Source: AV40 sp035568175 (GTDB lineage Bacteria > Verrucomicrobiota > Verrucomicrobiia > Chthoniobacterales > UBA10450). From it: DNA of 64,000 nt. The stretch is taken from positions 1 through 64,000 of the forward strand of contig DATMON010000019.1 in NCBI GenBank assembly GCA_035568175.1. The letters run 5' to 3'. Below the pieces are notes generated by a model, which saw nothing but the letters and a program-made list of their open reading frames with translations, was not told where the DNA came from and did not search any database. Below are positions 17,876 through 25,430 of the stretch, one piece after another; within the stretch, counting starts at the first letter, position 1, and every line of letters begins with the position of its first letter. A program made the position numbers and the translations under genes.

Positions 17876-17932
17876 AGAATGCAGTGGGAATTGGAAATCG
17901 CGCGGCTTCCGCGTTAGAAGTTAGGCCGTTCC

Positions 17933-18940
17933 ATGAGCGAACCAGCGGCATCCACAGTTCCATCGACCCGGAGTCAGCGGGAAAAAACTGTGCCGGTGGT
18001 AACGGTGGAAAGCTTTTACGATTCGCATGCCGAAAAGCTGCAAATGAAATTGGAAGGAGCGCGCGTCGGTTTTCACCGGAAAATCCGTGAGCCAACCATC
18101 AATCGACCAGGTCTGGCGCTCTCCGGCTTTTACACTTACTTCGCCGAGAAACGCGTCCAGGTCCTGGGCGCAGCCGAACATTCCTATTTGAAGAGCCTGC
18201 CGCAGAAAACGCGCGTGCAGCGGATTCGTGAGCTCTGCGAATGTAAAATTCCGTGTCTGGTGATGTCGCGCGGTTTTCATCTTGCGCCGGAAATGCTCGC
18301 GGTGACAGAAGCCGCCAAAGTCGCCGTCTTCCGCACGCCGATGATCACGATGAAGTTCATCAACGCGGCGACGATCGCGCTGGAAGTGGATTTTTCGCCA
18401 ACGGTGACGGAATTCGGCAGCATGGTCGATATTCTCGGCATCGGTGTTTTGATTCGCGGCGCGAGCGGCATTGGCAAAAGCGAAACCGCGCTCGGCTTGA
18501 TCGAGCGCGGCTACAGTCTGGTCGCTGACGACGTTACGCGAATCACGTCGCTCGAAGGGCGCGAACTGATGGCGACCGCGCCCGACCTCACCCGCAATCA
18601 CATGGAAGTGCGCGGGATCGGCATCATCAACGTCGCTTCGATTTTTGGAATCGGCAGCATTCGGATCGAAAAGCGGCTTGATTTAGTCGTCACGCTTGAA
18701 GAATGGGAAAGCGTGCAGGACATCGAGCGCGTTGGGATTGAGCGCGAATCGTATGAAATTTTGGGGCTGCAAGTCCCGCACGTGACAATTCCGGTGCGTC
18801 CCGGCCGCGATATCGCGCGGTTGATCGAAGTTGCTGCGATGGACCAGAAGCTAAAAGGTCTCGGCCAAAACAGCGCCATCGATTTTAATGCCAAACTGCT
18901 CAATTTAATGGAGCCAAGATCGAAAAATGGGCCTGCTTAG
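17933..18940 (+). CDS. hprK: HPr kinase/phosphorylase
   Basis: A 335-residue bifunctional enzyme that phosphorylates and dephosphorylates a regulatory serine of HPr. The N-terminal HprK domain (about residues 20-145) is followed by the kinase domain with Walker A GASGIGKSE at 176-184, VADDVTRI at 198-205 and the signature MEVRGIGIINV at about 224-234. C-terminal PVRPGRDIARLIEVAA is as in the family. The ATG at 17933 gives a short Ser/Thr-rich extension. It overlaps ptsH by 14 nt, so the three genes hprK, ptsH, ptsI form one unit. Confidence 0.97.
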   Translation: MSEPAASTVPSTRSQREKTVPVVTVESFYDSHAEKLQMKLEGARVGFHRKIREPTINRPGLALSGFYTYFAEKRVQVLGAAEHSYLKSLPQKTRVQRIRELCECKIPCLVMSRGFHLAPEMLAVTEAAKVAVFRTPMITMKFINAATIALEVDFSPTVTEFGSMVDILGIGVLIRGASGIGKSETALGLIERGYSLVADDVTRITSLEGRELMATAPDLTRNHMEVRGIGIINVASIFGIGSIRIEKRLDLVVTLEEWESVQDIERVGIERESYEILGLQVPHVTIPVRPGRDIARLIEVAAMDQKLKGLGQNSAIDFNAKLLNLMEPRSKNGPA

Positions 18941-19238
18941 CCGCCGAGGGAGCACTGCCTCGCCGAGTCAAAAAATTGAGAAGGACGTGCCGGTCATAAA
19001 CCGACTTGGTTTGCATGCCCGCCCCGCTGCGATGTTCGTTCGCATTGCCGGCCGTTACCGGGCCGAAATTTGGGTGTCCAAAGAAGGCGAAGAAGTGAAC
19101 GGCAAAAGCATCATGGGATTGATGATGCTTGCAGCCGGCGAGGGATCGAAGCTTCACATCCGCTGCGAAGGACCAGACGCCGCCAAGGCGATGGCCGAAT
19201 TGGAGGAATTAATCAATGCGCGCTTCCACGAAGATTGA
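18927..19238 (+). CDS. ptsH: Phosphocarrier protein HPr
   Basis: A 103-residue HPr with a 17-residue N-terminal extension. The EI-phosphorylated histidine lies in RLGLHARPAA (His30) and the HprK target serine in NGKSIMGLMML (Ser61), so both regulatory sites are kept. C-terminal LEELINARF is typical. It overlaps hprK and precedes ptsI by 23 nt. No EII permease gene is nearby, which suggests a regulatory use of the phosphorelay or EII genes elsewhere. Confidence 0.96.
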   Translation: MGLLSRRGSTASPSQKIEKDVPVINRLGLHARPAAMFVRIAGRYRAEIWVSKEGEEVNGKSIMGLMMLAAGEGSKLHIRCEGPDAAKAMAELEELINARFHED

Positions 19239-19261
19239 TTTCTCTTTAGAATCGCACGCGG

Positions 19262-21016
19262 ATGAGCGGGGATAACAAGGAAACTCGATTTCGCGGCGCA
19301 GGCGTTTCGCCCGGCCTCGCGCGCGGCGTCATTCACGTCGTTCGCGACGATCTCGACGACGTCTCCCGTTATCACATTGAACCGTCTCAGATCGGAAATG
19401 AGATCGCGCGCTTCGAGGCCGCGCTTGTGCAAACGCGTGTCCAGATTCTCGAGATGCAGCAAAAAATCGCAGAAGCGATCGGGGCCAAAGACGCCGCCAT
19501 TTTCGACGCCCATCTGCTGGTGGTCGAGGACCGCACTTTGATTGACGAAGTTTTGAGGCGGCTCGAAGCGGAACGTTGCAACGTCGAATGGGCTTTTCAA
19601 GAGGTGGCGAGTAATTACGCCGAGACCTTGAGCAAAATTGACGATCCCTATCTGCGCGAGCGCGCGGTCGACATGCAGGACGTGACGCGGCGCATTGTTC
19701 GAAATCTGCAGGGCAAGGGGCCGAAGCCGATGTTCTCCGCTGCTGAGCCGCACATTTTGGTCGCGCACAATCTAACGCCTTCCGATACGGCGACCATGAA
19801 TCGAGAGCTCGTGCTCGGCATTGCAACAGATTTGGGCAGCCGCACTTCGCACACGGCAATCATTGCCCGCTCGCTCAACATTCCCGCAGTTGTCGGGTTA
19901 CACGACGCAACGGAAAAACTCGAGAGCGGTCAGGGCGTGTTGCTCGACGGTTACACCGGCGTGGTGATTGTCGATCCAACGCCGGAGACGCTTTCCTACT
20001 ACGGCGAGGTCCAAATCAAAAAGGGTCAGGTCGCGAAAGAACTGCGACAACTGCGCGAGACCACATCGACCACGAGCGACGGACGCCACATTGTTCTTTC
20101 CGCCAACATCGAACTGCCAGGCGACGTCGAGGCCGTTGCCGAAAACGGCGCCGAAGGCATCGGTCTTTATCGCACCGAGTTTCTTTTCGTGAATCGCGAC
20201 ACGCTCCCGAGCGAAGAGGAGCAATACGAGACCTATCGAAAAGTGGCCGAGCAGGTGAAGCCGAACCCGCTCATCATTCGCACGTTCGATCTCGGCGGCG
20301 ATAAACTTGCCGCGGGCGTAGTCGATGTCGGCGATGAATTGAATCCGTTCCTCGGTTGGCGCGCCATTCGTTTTTGTCTCGAGAACATCGACATCTTTAA
20401 AACTCAATTACGCGCAATCTTGCGCGCGAGCGCGGTCGGGAACGTGAAGATCATGTTCCCAATGATTTCCGGTCTCGAAGAATTGCGCCACGCCAAAGCG
20501 GTCCTGGACGAATGCAGGGACGAAATTGGCGACATGGAAGCCGGCAAGATGGAGGTCGGGGCGATGATCGAGATTCCGAGCGCGGCGATTTCCGCCGATG
20601 CGCTCGCGCGTGAAGTGGATTTCTTTAGCATCGGGACGAACGATTTGATCCAGTACACCATTGCGGTCGATCGCGTGAACGAACGCATTGCGCATCTTTA
20701 CGAGCCGACGCATCCGGCGGTTCTGCGTTTATTGAAAATGATCGCCGACGCCGCGCACGCGAATGATATTTGGGTCGGAGTTTGTGGCGAGATGGCGCGC
20801 GATGTTGCGACGATTCCGATTTTGATCGGCCTTGGGATGGACGAATTGAGCGTCGGCGCGACCTCCGTGCCGCGAGTGAAAATGGCTGTGCGAAGTTTAG
20901 CCGTTCCGGAGTGTCAACAGTTGGTCGATGAAGTGCTGCAACTGCAAACTTCTTCCGAAATTCTGGGACGCTGCTTGGAACTGGCCACGTTGCGTTACGG
21001 GGATCTGCTCGGGTAG
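19262..21016 (+). CDS. ptsI: PTS enzyme I (PEP-protein phosphotransferase)
   Basis: A 584-residue enzyme passing phosphate from PEP to HPr. The active-site histidine is in SRTSHTAIIAR (His197). The PEP-binding half shows GIGLYRTEFLFVNRD, RTFDLGGDK, FFSIGTNDLIQYT and the catalytic Cys of WVGVCGEMARD. N-terminal GAGVSPGLARG is standard. Full length. Its stop codon (TAG at 21014-21016) is the TAG of a GTAG-type repeat element starting at 21013. Confidence 0.97.
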   Translation: MSGDNKETRFRGAGVSPGLARGVIHVVRDDLDDVSRYHIEPSQIGNEIARFEAALVQTRVQILEMQQKIAEAIGAKDAAIFDAHLLVVEDRTLIDEVLRRLEAERCNVEWAFQEVASNYAETLSKIDDPYLRERAVDMQDVTRRIVRNLQGKGPKPMFSAAEPHILVAHNLTPSDTATMNRELVLGIATDLGSRTSHTAIIARSLNIPAVVGLHDATEKLESGQGVLLDGYTGVVIVDPTPETLSYYGEVQIKKGQVAKELRQLRETTSTTSDGRHIVLSANIELPGDVEAVAENGAEGIGLYRTEFLFVNRDTLPSEEEQYETYRKVAEQVKPNPLIIRTFDLGGDKLAAGVVDVGDELNPFLGWRAIRFCLENIDIFKTQLRAILRASAVGNVKIMFPMISGLEELRHAKAVLDECRDEIGDMEAGKMEVGAMIEIPSAAISADALAREVDFFSIGTNDLIQYTIAVDRVNERIAHLYEPTHPAVLRLLKMIADAAHANDIWVGVCGEMARDVATIPILIGLGMDELSVGATSVPRVKMAVRSLAVPECQQLVDEVLQLQTSSEILGRCLELATLRYGDLLG

Positions 21017-21065
21017 GGGCGATTGACCTCAATCGCCCGCGGGCGGTTCGGTGAACCGCCCCTAC
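21013..21065. repeat. REPIN-like element, family B copy 2
   Basis: A 53-bp element from GTAGGGGCGATTG to GAACCGCCCCTAC with two perfect hairpins: GGCGATTG/CAATCGCC and GGGCGGTTC/GAACCGCCC. Both ends are GTAG in opposite orientation. Its first bases form the stop codon of ptsI; the copy at 12654 likewise ends kdsA. Confidence 0.85.
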
Positions 21066-21107
21066 CGAACCTCGTTCGAATCACAGGTTGAACGCGCCGC
21101 TTTGGCA

Positions 21108-21119
21108 GATGTCGATCTT
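21108..21119 (+). other. Intergenic copy of the strand-biased 12-mer GATGTCGATCTT
   Basis: This copy lies between ptsI and the penicillin-binding protein gene, so coding constraint cannot explain it. Other exact plus-strand copies start at 11978, 17615, 26669, 37177, 38599, 41771 and 47301; the only minus-strand copy seen is at 5851-5862. Confidence 0.6.
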
Positions 21120-21144
21120 TGATTAAGTTTGCTCTCCTGCTTCC

Positions 21145-23310
21145 ATGAAATTTTTGGCCCGGTTACGCTCGCGCGGGAAAAAGCGCAGTAAACTTTTTCG
21201 TTACGGTTGGAAGATCACGTTGTTCGTGTTGATCGCCGGGGCGGGTCTGGCGCTGCTCCTTTTTTATGGCGCGTGGGCGGCCAGTTTCGACATGAAGAAG
21301 GTCGGCGCCATGCCGGAGCGCAACACTGTCTTCGATGTCGATGGCAAAATTTACAGCCGTCTGGCCGGCGCCAACCGGTTGCGCGTTTCGCTCGATGAAG
21401 TCTCGCCGCAGTTCATAGACGCCCTGCTGGCGCGGGAAGACACGCGGTTCTATCAACATCCCGGAGTCGATTGGCACGGTATTTTTCGTGCGCTCGCGCG
21501 CGACATCTTGAGCGGCTCGGCCAAGGAAGGCGCGAGCAGCATAACTCAACAGCTCGCGCGCAACAGTCTACCCCTCGGTGGCCGCAACATCAGCCGCAAG
21601 CTGCTCGAAGCGATGGTCGCGTTTCGGATCGAGCACGAATTCACGAAAAAGCAGATTCTCGAACTGTACGTGAACCGGATTTATTTTGGCGCCGGCTGCT
21701 ACGGTGTTGAAACAGCATCGCAAGCGTACTTTGGCAAGAACGCTTCAAAACTGAATCTTCCGGAAGCTGCGCTTCTTGCGGGGCTGATCCGTAGTCCGAA
21801 CCGTTTTTCGCCGCTGAAAAATCCTGAAGGCGCCGCGATTGAGCGGAACGCGGTGTTGGATCGAATGGTCGAAGTGAAAAAAATTCCCGCGGCAGAAGCG
21901 GCCCAGGCCAAGCTCGCCAAAGTCAACGCGCATCCCCGGCGCTTGCTCCAGATCCAGGAAAATTACGCCATGGACGCGGTCCAGCGCGATTTGAACCTGA
22001 TCCTGACCCAGGACCAGATCGACAACGGCGGCCTGTTTATTTACACGACGCTCGACCCGAACGTACAGAACACGGCGCAACAGGCGCTCGAAACCCAGCT
22101 CACGAAGATCGAGCATCAGGGAAATTTTAATCATCCGCTCAAGGCAAACTATCATCCGCCAGAAAACGGCGAGGATTCCTCGATGCCCTATCTGGAAGGC
22201 GCGGTGGTTGCGATCGATAACAATAGCGGCGGAATTCGCGGGCTGGTCGGTGGCCGCGATTATTCACAGAGCAAATTCAATCGCGCGCTGCCGCCGGCGA
22301 ATCGGCAGGTTGGTTCCGCGTTCAAACCGTTTGTTTACACGGTTGCGTTTTCGGAGGGATTGCTTCCGGGCGCATCGATCAGCGACAGCCAGATTCAACC
22401 TGGTGAAATCGACGGGGCCGGAACATGGTCGCCCGCAAATTCGGATGGCACCTACGGCGGTATTCAACCTTGCTCCTACGGTCTGATTCACTCGCGCAAC
22501 ACCATGAGCGTGCGAGTTGGCCAGTTCGCCGGACTCGATGCCGTCCAAAAAATTGCGACCACACTAAATCTCAGCGACAACGTTCCGCGTGGTCCGGCGA
22601 TTTACATAGGTTCGTTCGAAACCAACCTCAAAGATCTGACCGCCGCCTACACGGTTTTTCCAAACGCCGGTGTCCGCAAGCAAGCTTACATCATCGAGCG
22701 GATCGACGATGCCGAGCATCAGCCGATTTATCGCGCATCGCACATTGCCGCACCTGCACTCGATCCGAGCGCCGCGTGGATGACTTCGCAATTGATGGAA
22801 GAAGTGCTCACGCGCGGAACGGCCGCGGCGGCTCGTTCGCTCGGCTTCAAATTGCCAGCCGCCGGAAAAACCGGGACCACCAACGATTATAAAGATGCGT
22901 GGTTTGTCGGTTACACTTCGACGTTGACCTGCGGAGTTTGGGTCGGATTCGATCAACCGGTCACAATTATTCCGCATGGCTACGGCGCCGCGCTGGCGTT
23001 GCCGGTCTGGGTACAAGTGATGAACAAATCCGCATCAATTTATCCGCCGCAGGATCTGCAACCGACCATGCCGATGCAGCACGCGTTGGTCTGTTCGCTT
23101 TCAAATCATCTCGCCACCACCGGTTGCGAAGCGGCCGGCACCGCCTACGAACTCGATCTTCCGGCAGATAAAGTCCCTTCGGCCGGTTGCGAAATCCACG
23201 GTGGCGAACAAATGCAGTTCGCCCAGAAACTAAACGATTTTGGGAAAAAAGCCGCCGACGTGCCGAACAAGCTCTTCCAATCCTTCAAGAAATTCTTCGG
23301 CGGCAAATAG
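21145..23310 (+). CDS. Class A penicillin-binding protein (PBP1-type)
   Basis: A 721-residue bifunctional peptidoglycan synthase. A cytoplasmic basic N-terminus is followed by one membrane anchor (about residues 24-46). The GT51 glycosyltransferase domain has AREDTRFYQHPGVDW, GASSITQQLARN and LYVNRIYFGAGCYG. The transpeptidase domain has the SxxK serine in GSAFKPF (Ser391), SRN at 450 and KTGTT at 575. The C-terminal tail is short and Lys/Phe-rich. It follows hprK-ptsH-ptsI after a 130-nt gap with a REPIN-like element, and so probably has its own promoter. Confidence 0.96.
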   Translation: MKFLARLRSRGKKRSKLFRYGWKITLFVLIAGAGLALLLFYGAWAASFDMKKVGAMPERNTVFDVDGKIYSRLAGANRLRVSLDEVSPQFIDALLAREDTRFYQHPGVDWHGIFRALARDILSGSAKEGASSITQQLARNSLPLGGRNISRKLLEAMVAFRIEHEFTKKQILELYVNRIYFGAGCYGVETASQAYFGKNASKLNLPEAALLAGLIRSPNRFSPLKNPEGAAIERNAVLDRMVEVKKIPAAEAAQAKLAKVNAHPRRLLQIQENYAMDAVQRDLNLILTQDQIDNGGLFIYTTLDPNVQNTAQQALETQLTKIEHQGNFNHPLKANYHPPENGEDSSMPYLEGAVVAIDNNSGGIRGLVGGRDYSQSKFNRALPPANRQVGSAFKPFVYTVAFSEGLLPGASISDSQIQPGEIDGAGTWSPANSDGTYGGIQPCSYGLIHSRNTMSVRVGQFAGLDAVQKIATTLNLSDNVPRGPAIYIGSFETNLKDLTAAYTVFPNAGVRKQAYIIERIDDAEHQPIYRASHIAAPALDPSAAWMTSQLMEEVLTRGTAAAARSLGFKLPAAGKTGTTNDYKDAWFVGYTSTLTCGVWVGFDQPVTIIPHGYGAALALPVWVQVMNKSASIYPPQDLQPTMPMQHALVCSLSNHLATTGCEAAGTAYELDLPADKVPSAGCEIHGGEQMQFAQKLNDFGKKAADVPNKLFQSFKKFFGGK

Positions 23311-23338
23311 TGATTTTAGCGACGCGCAAGCGTCTGAA

Positions 23339-23426
23339 TTCGAAATTGGGCGTTGGATGTTCAGCGTTCGGCGTTTTCTAGCGCAGTCGAGGAGCAAACG
23401 TCGAACGCCGAACACCCAATCTCGAA
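23339..23426. repeat. Palindromic dispersed element (GCGTTGGA/TTCGGCGTT family)
   Basis: Left arm 23339-23376 starts TTCGAAATTGGGCGTTGG; right arm 23396-23426 ends CACCCAATCTCGAA; the two are imperfect inverted copies around a 19-nt middle. The core words GTTGGACGTTCGGCGTT recur at 25384-25420 inside the pseudopilin leader. It lies downstream of the penicillin-binding protein gene; the rest of the gap to 23518 shows nothing else. Confidence 0.65.
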
Positions 23427-23518
23427 CGCGAGTCAACGTGTAATTTGGTAAACGACTCCAGACGCACCTGACTTACACTTGCCTGCGTGGAGTAAAGCGA
23501 ACTTGGGGGAACATTGCG

Positions 23519-24391
23519 TTACGGACCGCAGTCTCCATCTTCTTTTCTCGACTGAAAGTATTCGCGCACTTCGCGTCGAAGTTCAGGCGCTGCCTCCATT
23601 GTCCACTGCAGTAGGCCATCTGTCCGCTTCCTTAGGTCCCGGTGAATGTCCAAAAGGCTCTGCAGGACGATACGCTCGCCGTATTGACGATGTTCGTCGG
23701 CGCCATGCCACTCATGCCAAATCCTCCCGCTAACGCAGCCACATTGTCCTCGCCGCTCTTTCCAGTCACGAAGTCGCTTCACACCGTCCGGTAAATCTCG
23801 ATAACGCAGCCATTTAAAATCATCGGCCCTTGGAAACCACGCACCAGCAACCGCCGCATCGCCTCCTCCAATGATTGCATGCTCGTAGAGCCCCCCACCG
23901 CGTGTCCACAGCGACCGCCGAGCAGCCCACGCCATCCCAGGATGGTGTTCACCTTGCCCCAATCCGCCAACCACGGCAGCGGTTTGTTGTATTGTGCCAT
24001 TGGTTCCATCGAAGCAGGTTCTTACTATCGAGTCACCCATTTGAACCACCGGATACTGCTCAAGCGCTGTTTCTGTCGCCTCGAACCAGTCTGGTCGTTC
24101 GAACCACACGTCGGCATCTATCCAAGCCATCGCATCGAAAATCGATGGAACTATTTGCTCGACGAGATTCAAAAGGTTTTCCTTATACCAAAGCACTTGA
24201 TCGCTGTCGGTCCGGACCTGCAGTACGTCGGGAGCAAAGTTGGTTACAAAGTTCGCCTCTCCAAACGCCAGTTCAGCTACAAACAGTGGAACGCCCCGTG
24301 AACGCATCTGTCGCAGGAATCGCAAAAAATTGCGGCGACTTTGGCCATACCCTTGCGGATTGAAATGGCAAGTAATTACGGCTAACCGCAT
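23519..24391 (-). CDS. Glycosyltransferase-like protein
   Basis: A 290-residue cytosolic protein resembling nucleotide-sugar transferases: an opening beta strand MRLAVITCHFNPQGYGQSRR, a likely D-x-D metal motif in AMAWIDADVWFERPDW (about residues 92-107), and AWAARRSLWTRGGGLYEHAI followed by IGGGDAAVA as in acceptor regions of GT-A enzymes. I cannot place it in a named subfamily. The ATG at 24391 fits the start of the fold; the open frame continues upstream without homology. It is flanked by intergenic DNA with no partner sugar genes, so the acceptor is unknown. Confidence 0.7.
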   Translation of the reverse strand: MRLAVITCHFNPQGYGQSRRNFLRFLRQMRSRGVPLFVAELAFGEANFVTNFAPDVLQVRTDSDQVLWYKENLLNLVEQIVPSIFDAMAWIDADVWFERPDWFEATETALEQYPVVQMGDSIVRTCFDGTNGTIQQTAAVVGGLGQGEHHPGMAWAARRSLWTRGGGLYEHAIIGGGDAAVAGAWFPRADDFKWLRYRDLPDGVKRLRDWKERRGQCGCVSGRIWHEWHGADEHRQYGERIVLQSLLDIHRDLRKRTDGLLQWTMEAAPELRREVREYFQSRKEDGDCGP

Positions 24392-24676
24392 AAATGCCGA
24401 CCTTAAATGAGAAGCCGATCGGAAAGTAGATCCCTGACGAAAGACCAAAAAGGCTTTAAGAGCGCAGCTCCAACATTAACAATAACCAGCGCTCGAAGTG
24501 CATTCTGCGTAAAAATAGTGAACGAGAAAATGGTCATTTGTTAGCTGAGTAAAAACGATCGTTACCTTCTAACCAAAGATGTTTTCCATCGCTACACGGA
24601 TCTTGTCTCGGGTTCGCTCAGAATCGAGACAGGCCCAATAATTGCGCCTTTATACCACTCTCGATTTGCCTGGGAG
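24392..24676. other. Intergenic region between glycosyltransferase-like gene and tRNA-Gly
   Basis: No gene supported. It is visibly more AT-rich than its neighbours. One small palindrome, TGTCTCG...CGAGACA at about 24604-24631 (around GTTCGCTCAGAAT), resembles ends of the TGTCAT...GAGCG repeat family. Promoters for the glycosyltransferase-like gene would lie here. Confidence 0.5.
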
Positions 24677-24747
24677 AGCGGGTGAAGGGAATCGAACCCT
24701 CGTGTGCAGCTTGGGAAGCTGCCATTCTACCATTGAATTACACCCGC
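24677..24747 (-). tRNA. tRNA-Gly (anticodon TCC)
   Basis: The minus strand folds as a tRNA: acceptor GCGGGTG pairs with CACCCGC, D arm AATTCAATGGTAGAAT, anticodon arm CAGCTTCCCAAGCTG with anticodon TCC, T arm AGGGTTCGATTCCCT, discriminator T. CCA is not encoded. Glycine acceptance is also supported by the typical GGTAGAATG D loop. Confidence 0.96.
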
Positions 24748-24800
24748 GGTTGAAGAAGCGAACAGTGACGAGTGATCAGTGAAAAGTCAAAGCCAAGGGC

Positions 24801-25430
24801 TCACTGCCACGAAATCACGTCGTCCGAGCTGGTATATTTTCCGTCGCCGTTGTTACCGAGCTTCTTGTCTTTACCAACCGACCAAGCAATGACTCCTTGC
24901 CGAACTGGACTGGCTCCAGCGCCATTGTTAGCGCCGTAGGGATTGGGCGTGATTTGATTATCGTAGTCGGCATCAATTCCAATCGCGTAAGCTGATCCCC
25001 ACGGATCGTGAAATTGTCCGTCACTGCCGATTTTCCCTTTCGGACTGGTTTGAGTGCCGTCTTCGGCCGGCGAAATGAAAACGATCTGACGGGTATTTAT
25101 GGTTACTGATCCGGTATTGCGCAGTTCATCAAAGACGGCCTTGCTGGAGGAAGACCCGGCGCCATAGGTTGCCGTCGCATCAGTGGTCGCAGAAGTAGGA
25201 TATCTGCCGTATTCGGTGTAAAACGCATTCACTGCGGTCACAATTTGGGTGAGATCATTTTTCGCCTGCACTTTTTTGGCGCGTTCTTGGACTCCCTGAA
25301 ATACCGGGAAGACGAGCCCGAGCAGAATCGCAATGATCGCGATGACGACGAGCAACTCGAGCAACGTGAATGCTCTTCTGCATTCGACGTTGGACGTTCG
25401 GCGTTGGGCGTTCGGTGTTCTCCTTATCAT
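24801..25430 (-). CDS. Type II secretion/type IV pilus-like pseudopilin
   Basis: A 209-residue prepilin-like protein. The class III signal is AFTLLELLVVIAIIAILLGL, with Phe21 as +1 and Glu at +5, cleaved after Ala20 by a prepilin peptidase. The C-terminal domain has YTEYGRYP, FHDPWGSAYAIGIDADYDNQ and SVGKDKKLGNNGDGKYTSSD, like type II secretion GspG-like pseudopilins with a calcium-binding Asp-rich loop. The ATG at 25430 overlaps the stop of the DUF2851 gene (ATGA). Residues 2-17 of the leader are translated from a dispersed repeat, giving N-A-Q-R-R-T-S-N-V-E. No other secretion genes are adjacent. Confidence 0.88.
   Translation of the reverse strand: MIRRTPNAQRRTSNVECRRAFTLLELLVVIAIIAILLGLVFPVFQGVQERAKKVQAKNDLTQIVTAVNAFYTEYGRYPTSATTDATATYGAGSSSSKAVFDELRNTGSVTINTRQIVFISPAEDGTQTSPKGKIGSDGQFHDPWGSAYAIGIDADYDNQITPNPYGANNGAGASPVRQGVIAWSVGKDKKLGNNGDGKYTSSDDVISWQ
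25384..25420. repeat. Dispersed repeat inside the pseudopilin leader
   Basis: CGACGTTGGACGTTCGGCG and the following TTGGGCGTTCGGTGTTC match the core of the palindromic element at 23339-23426. Translated on the minus strand it gives most of the prepilin leader peptide. Confidence 0.65.
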
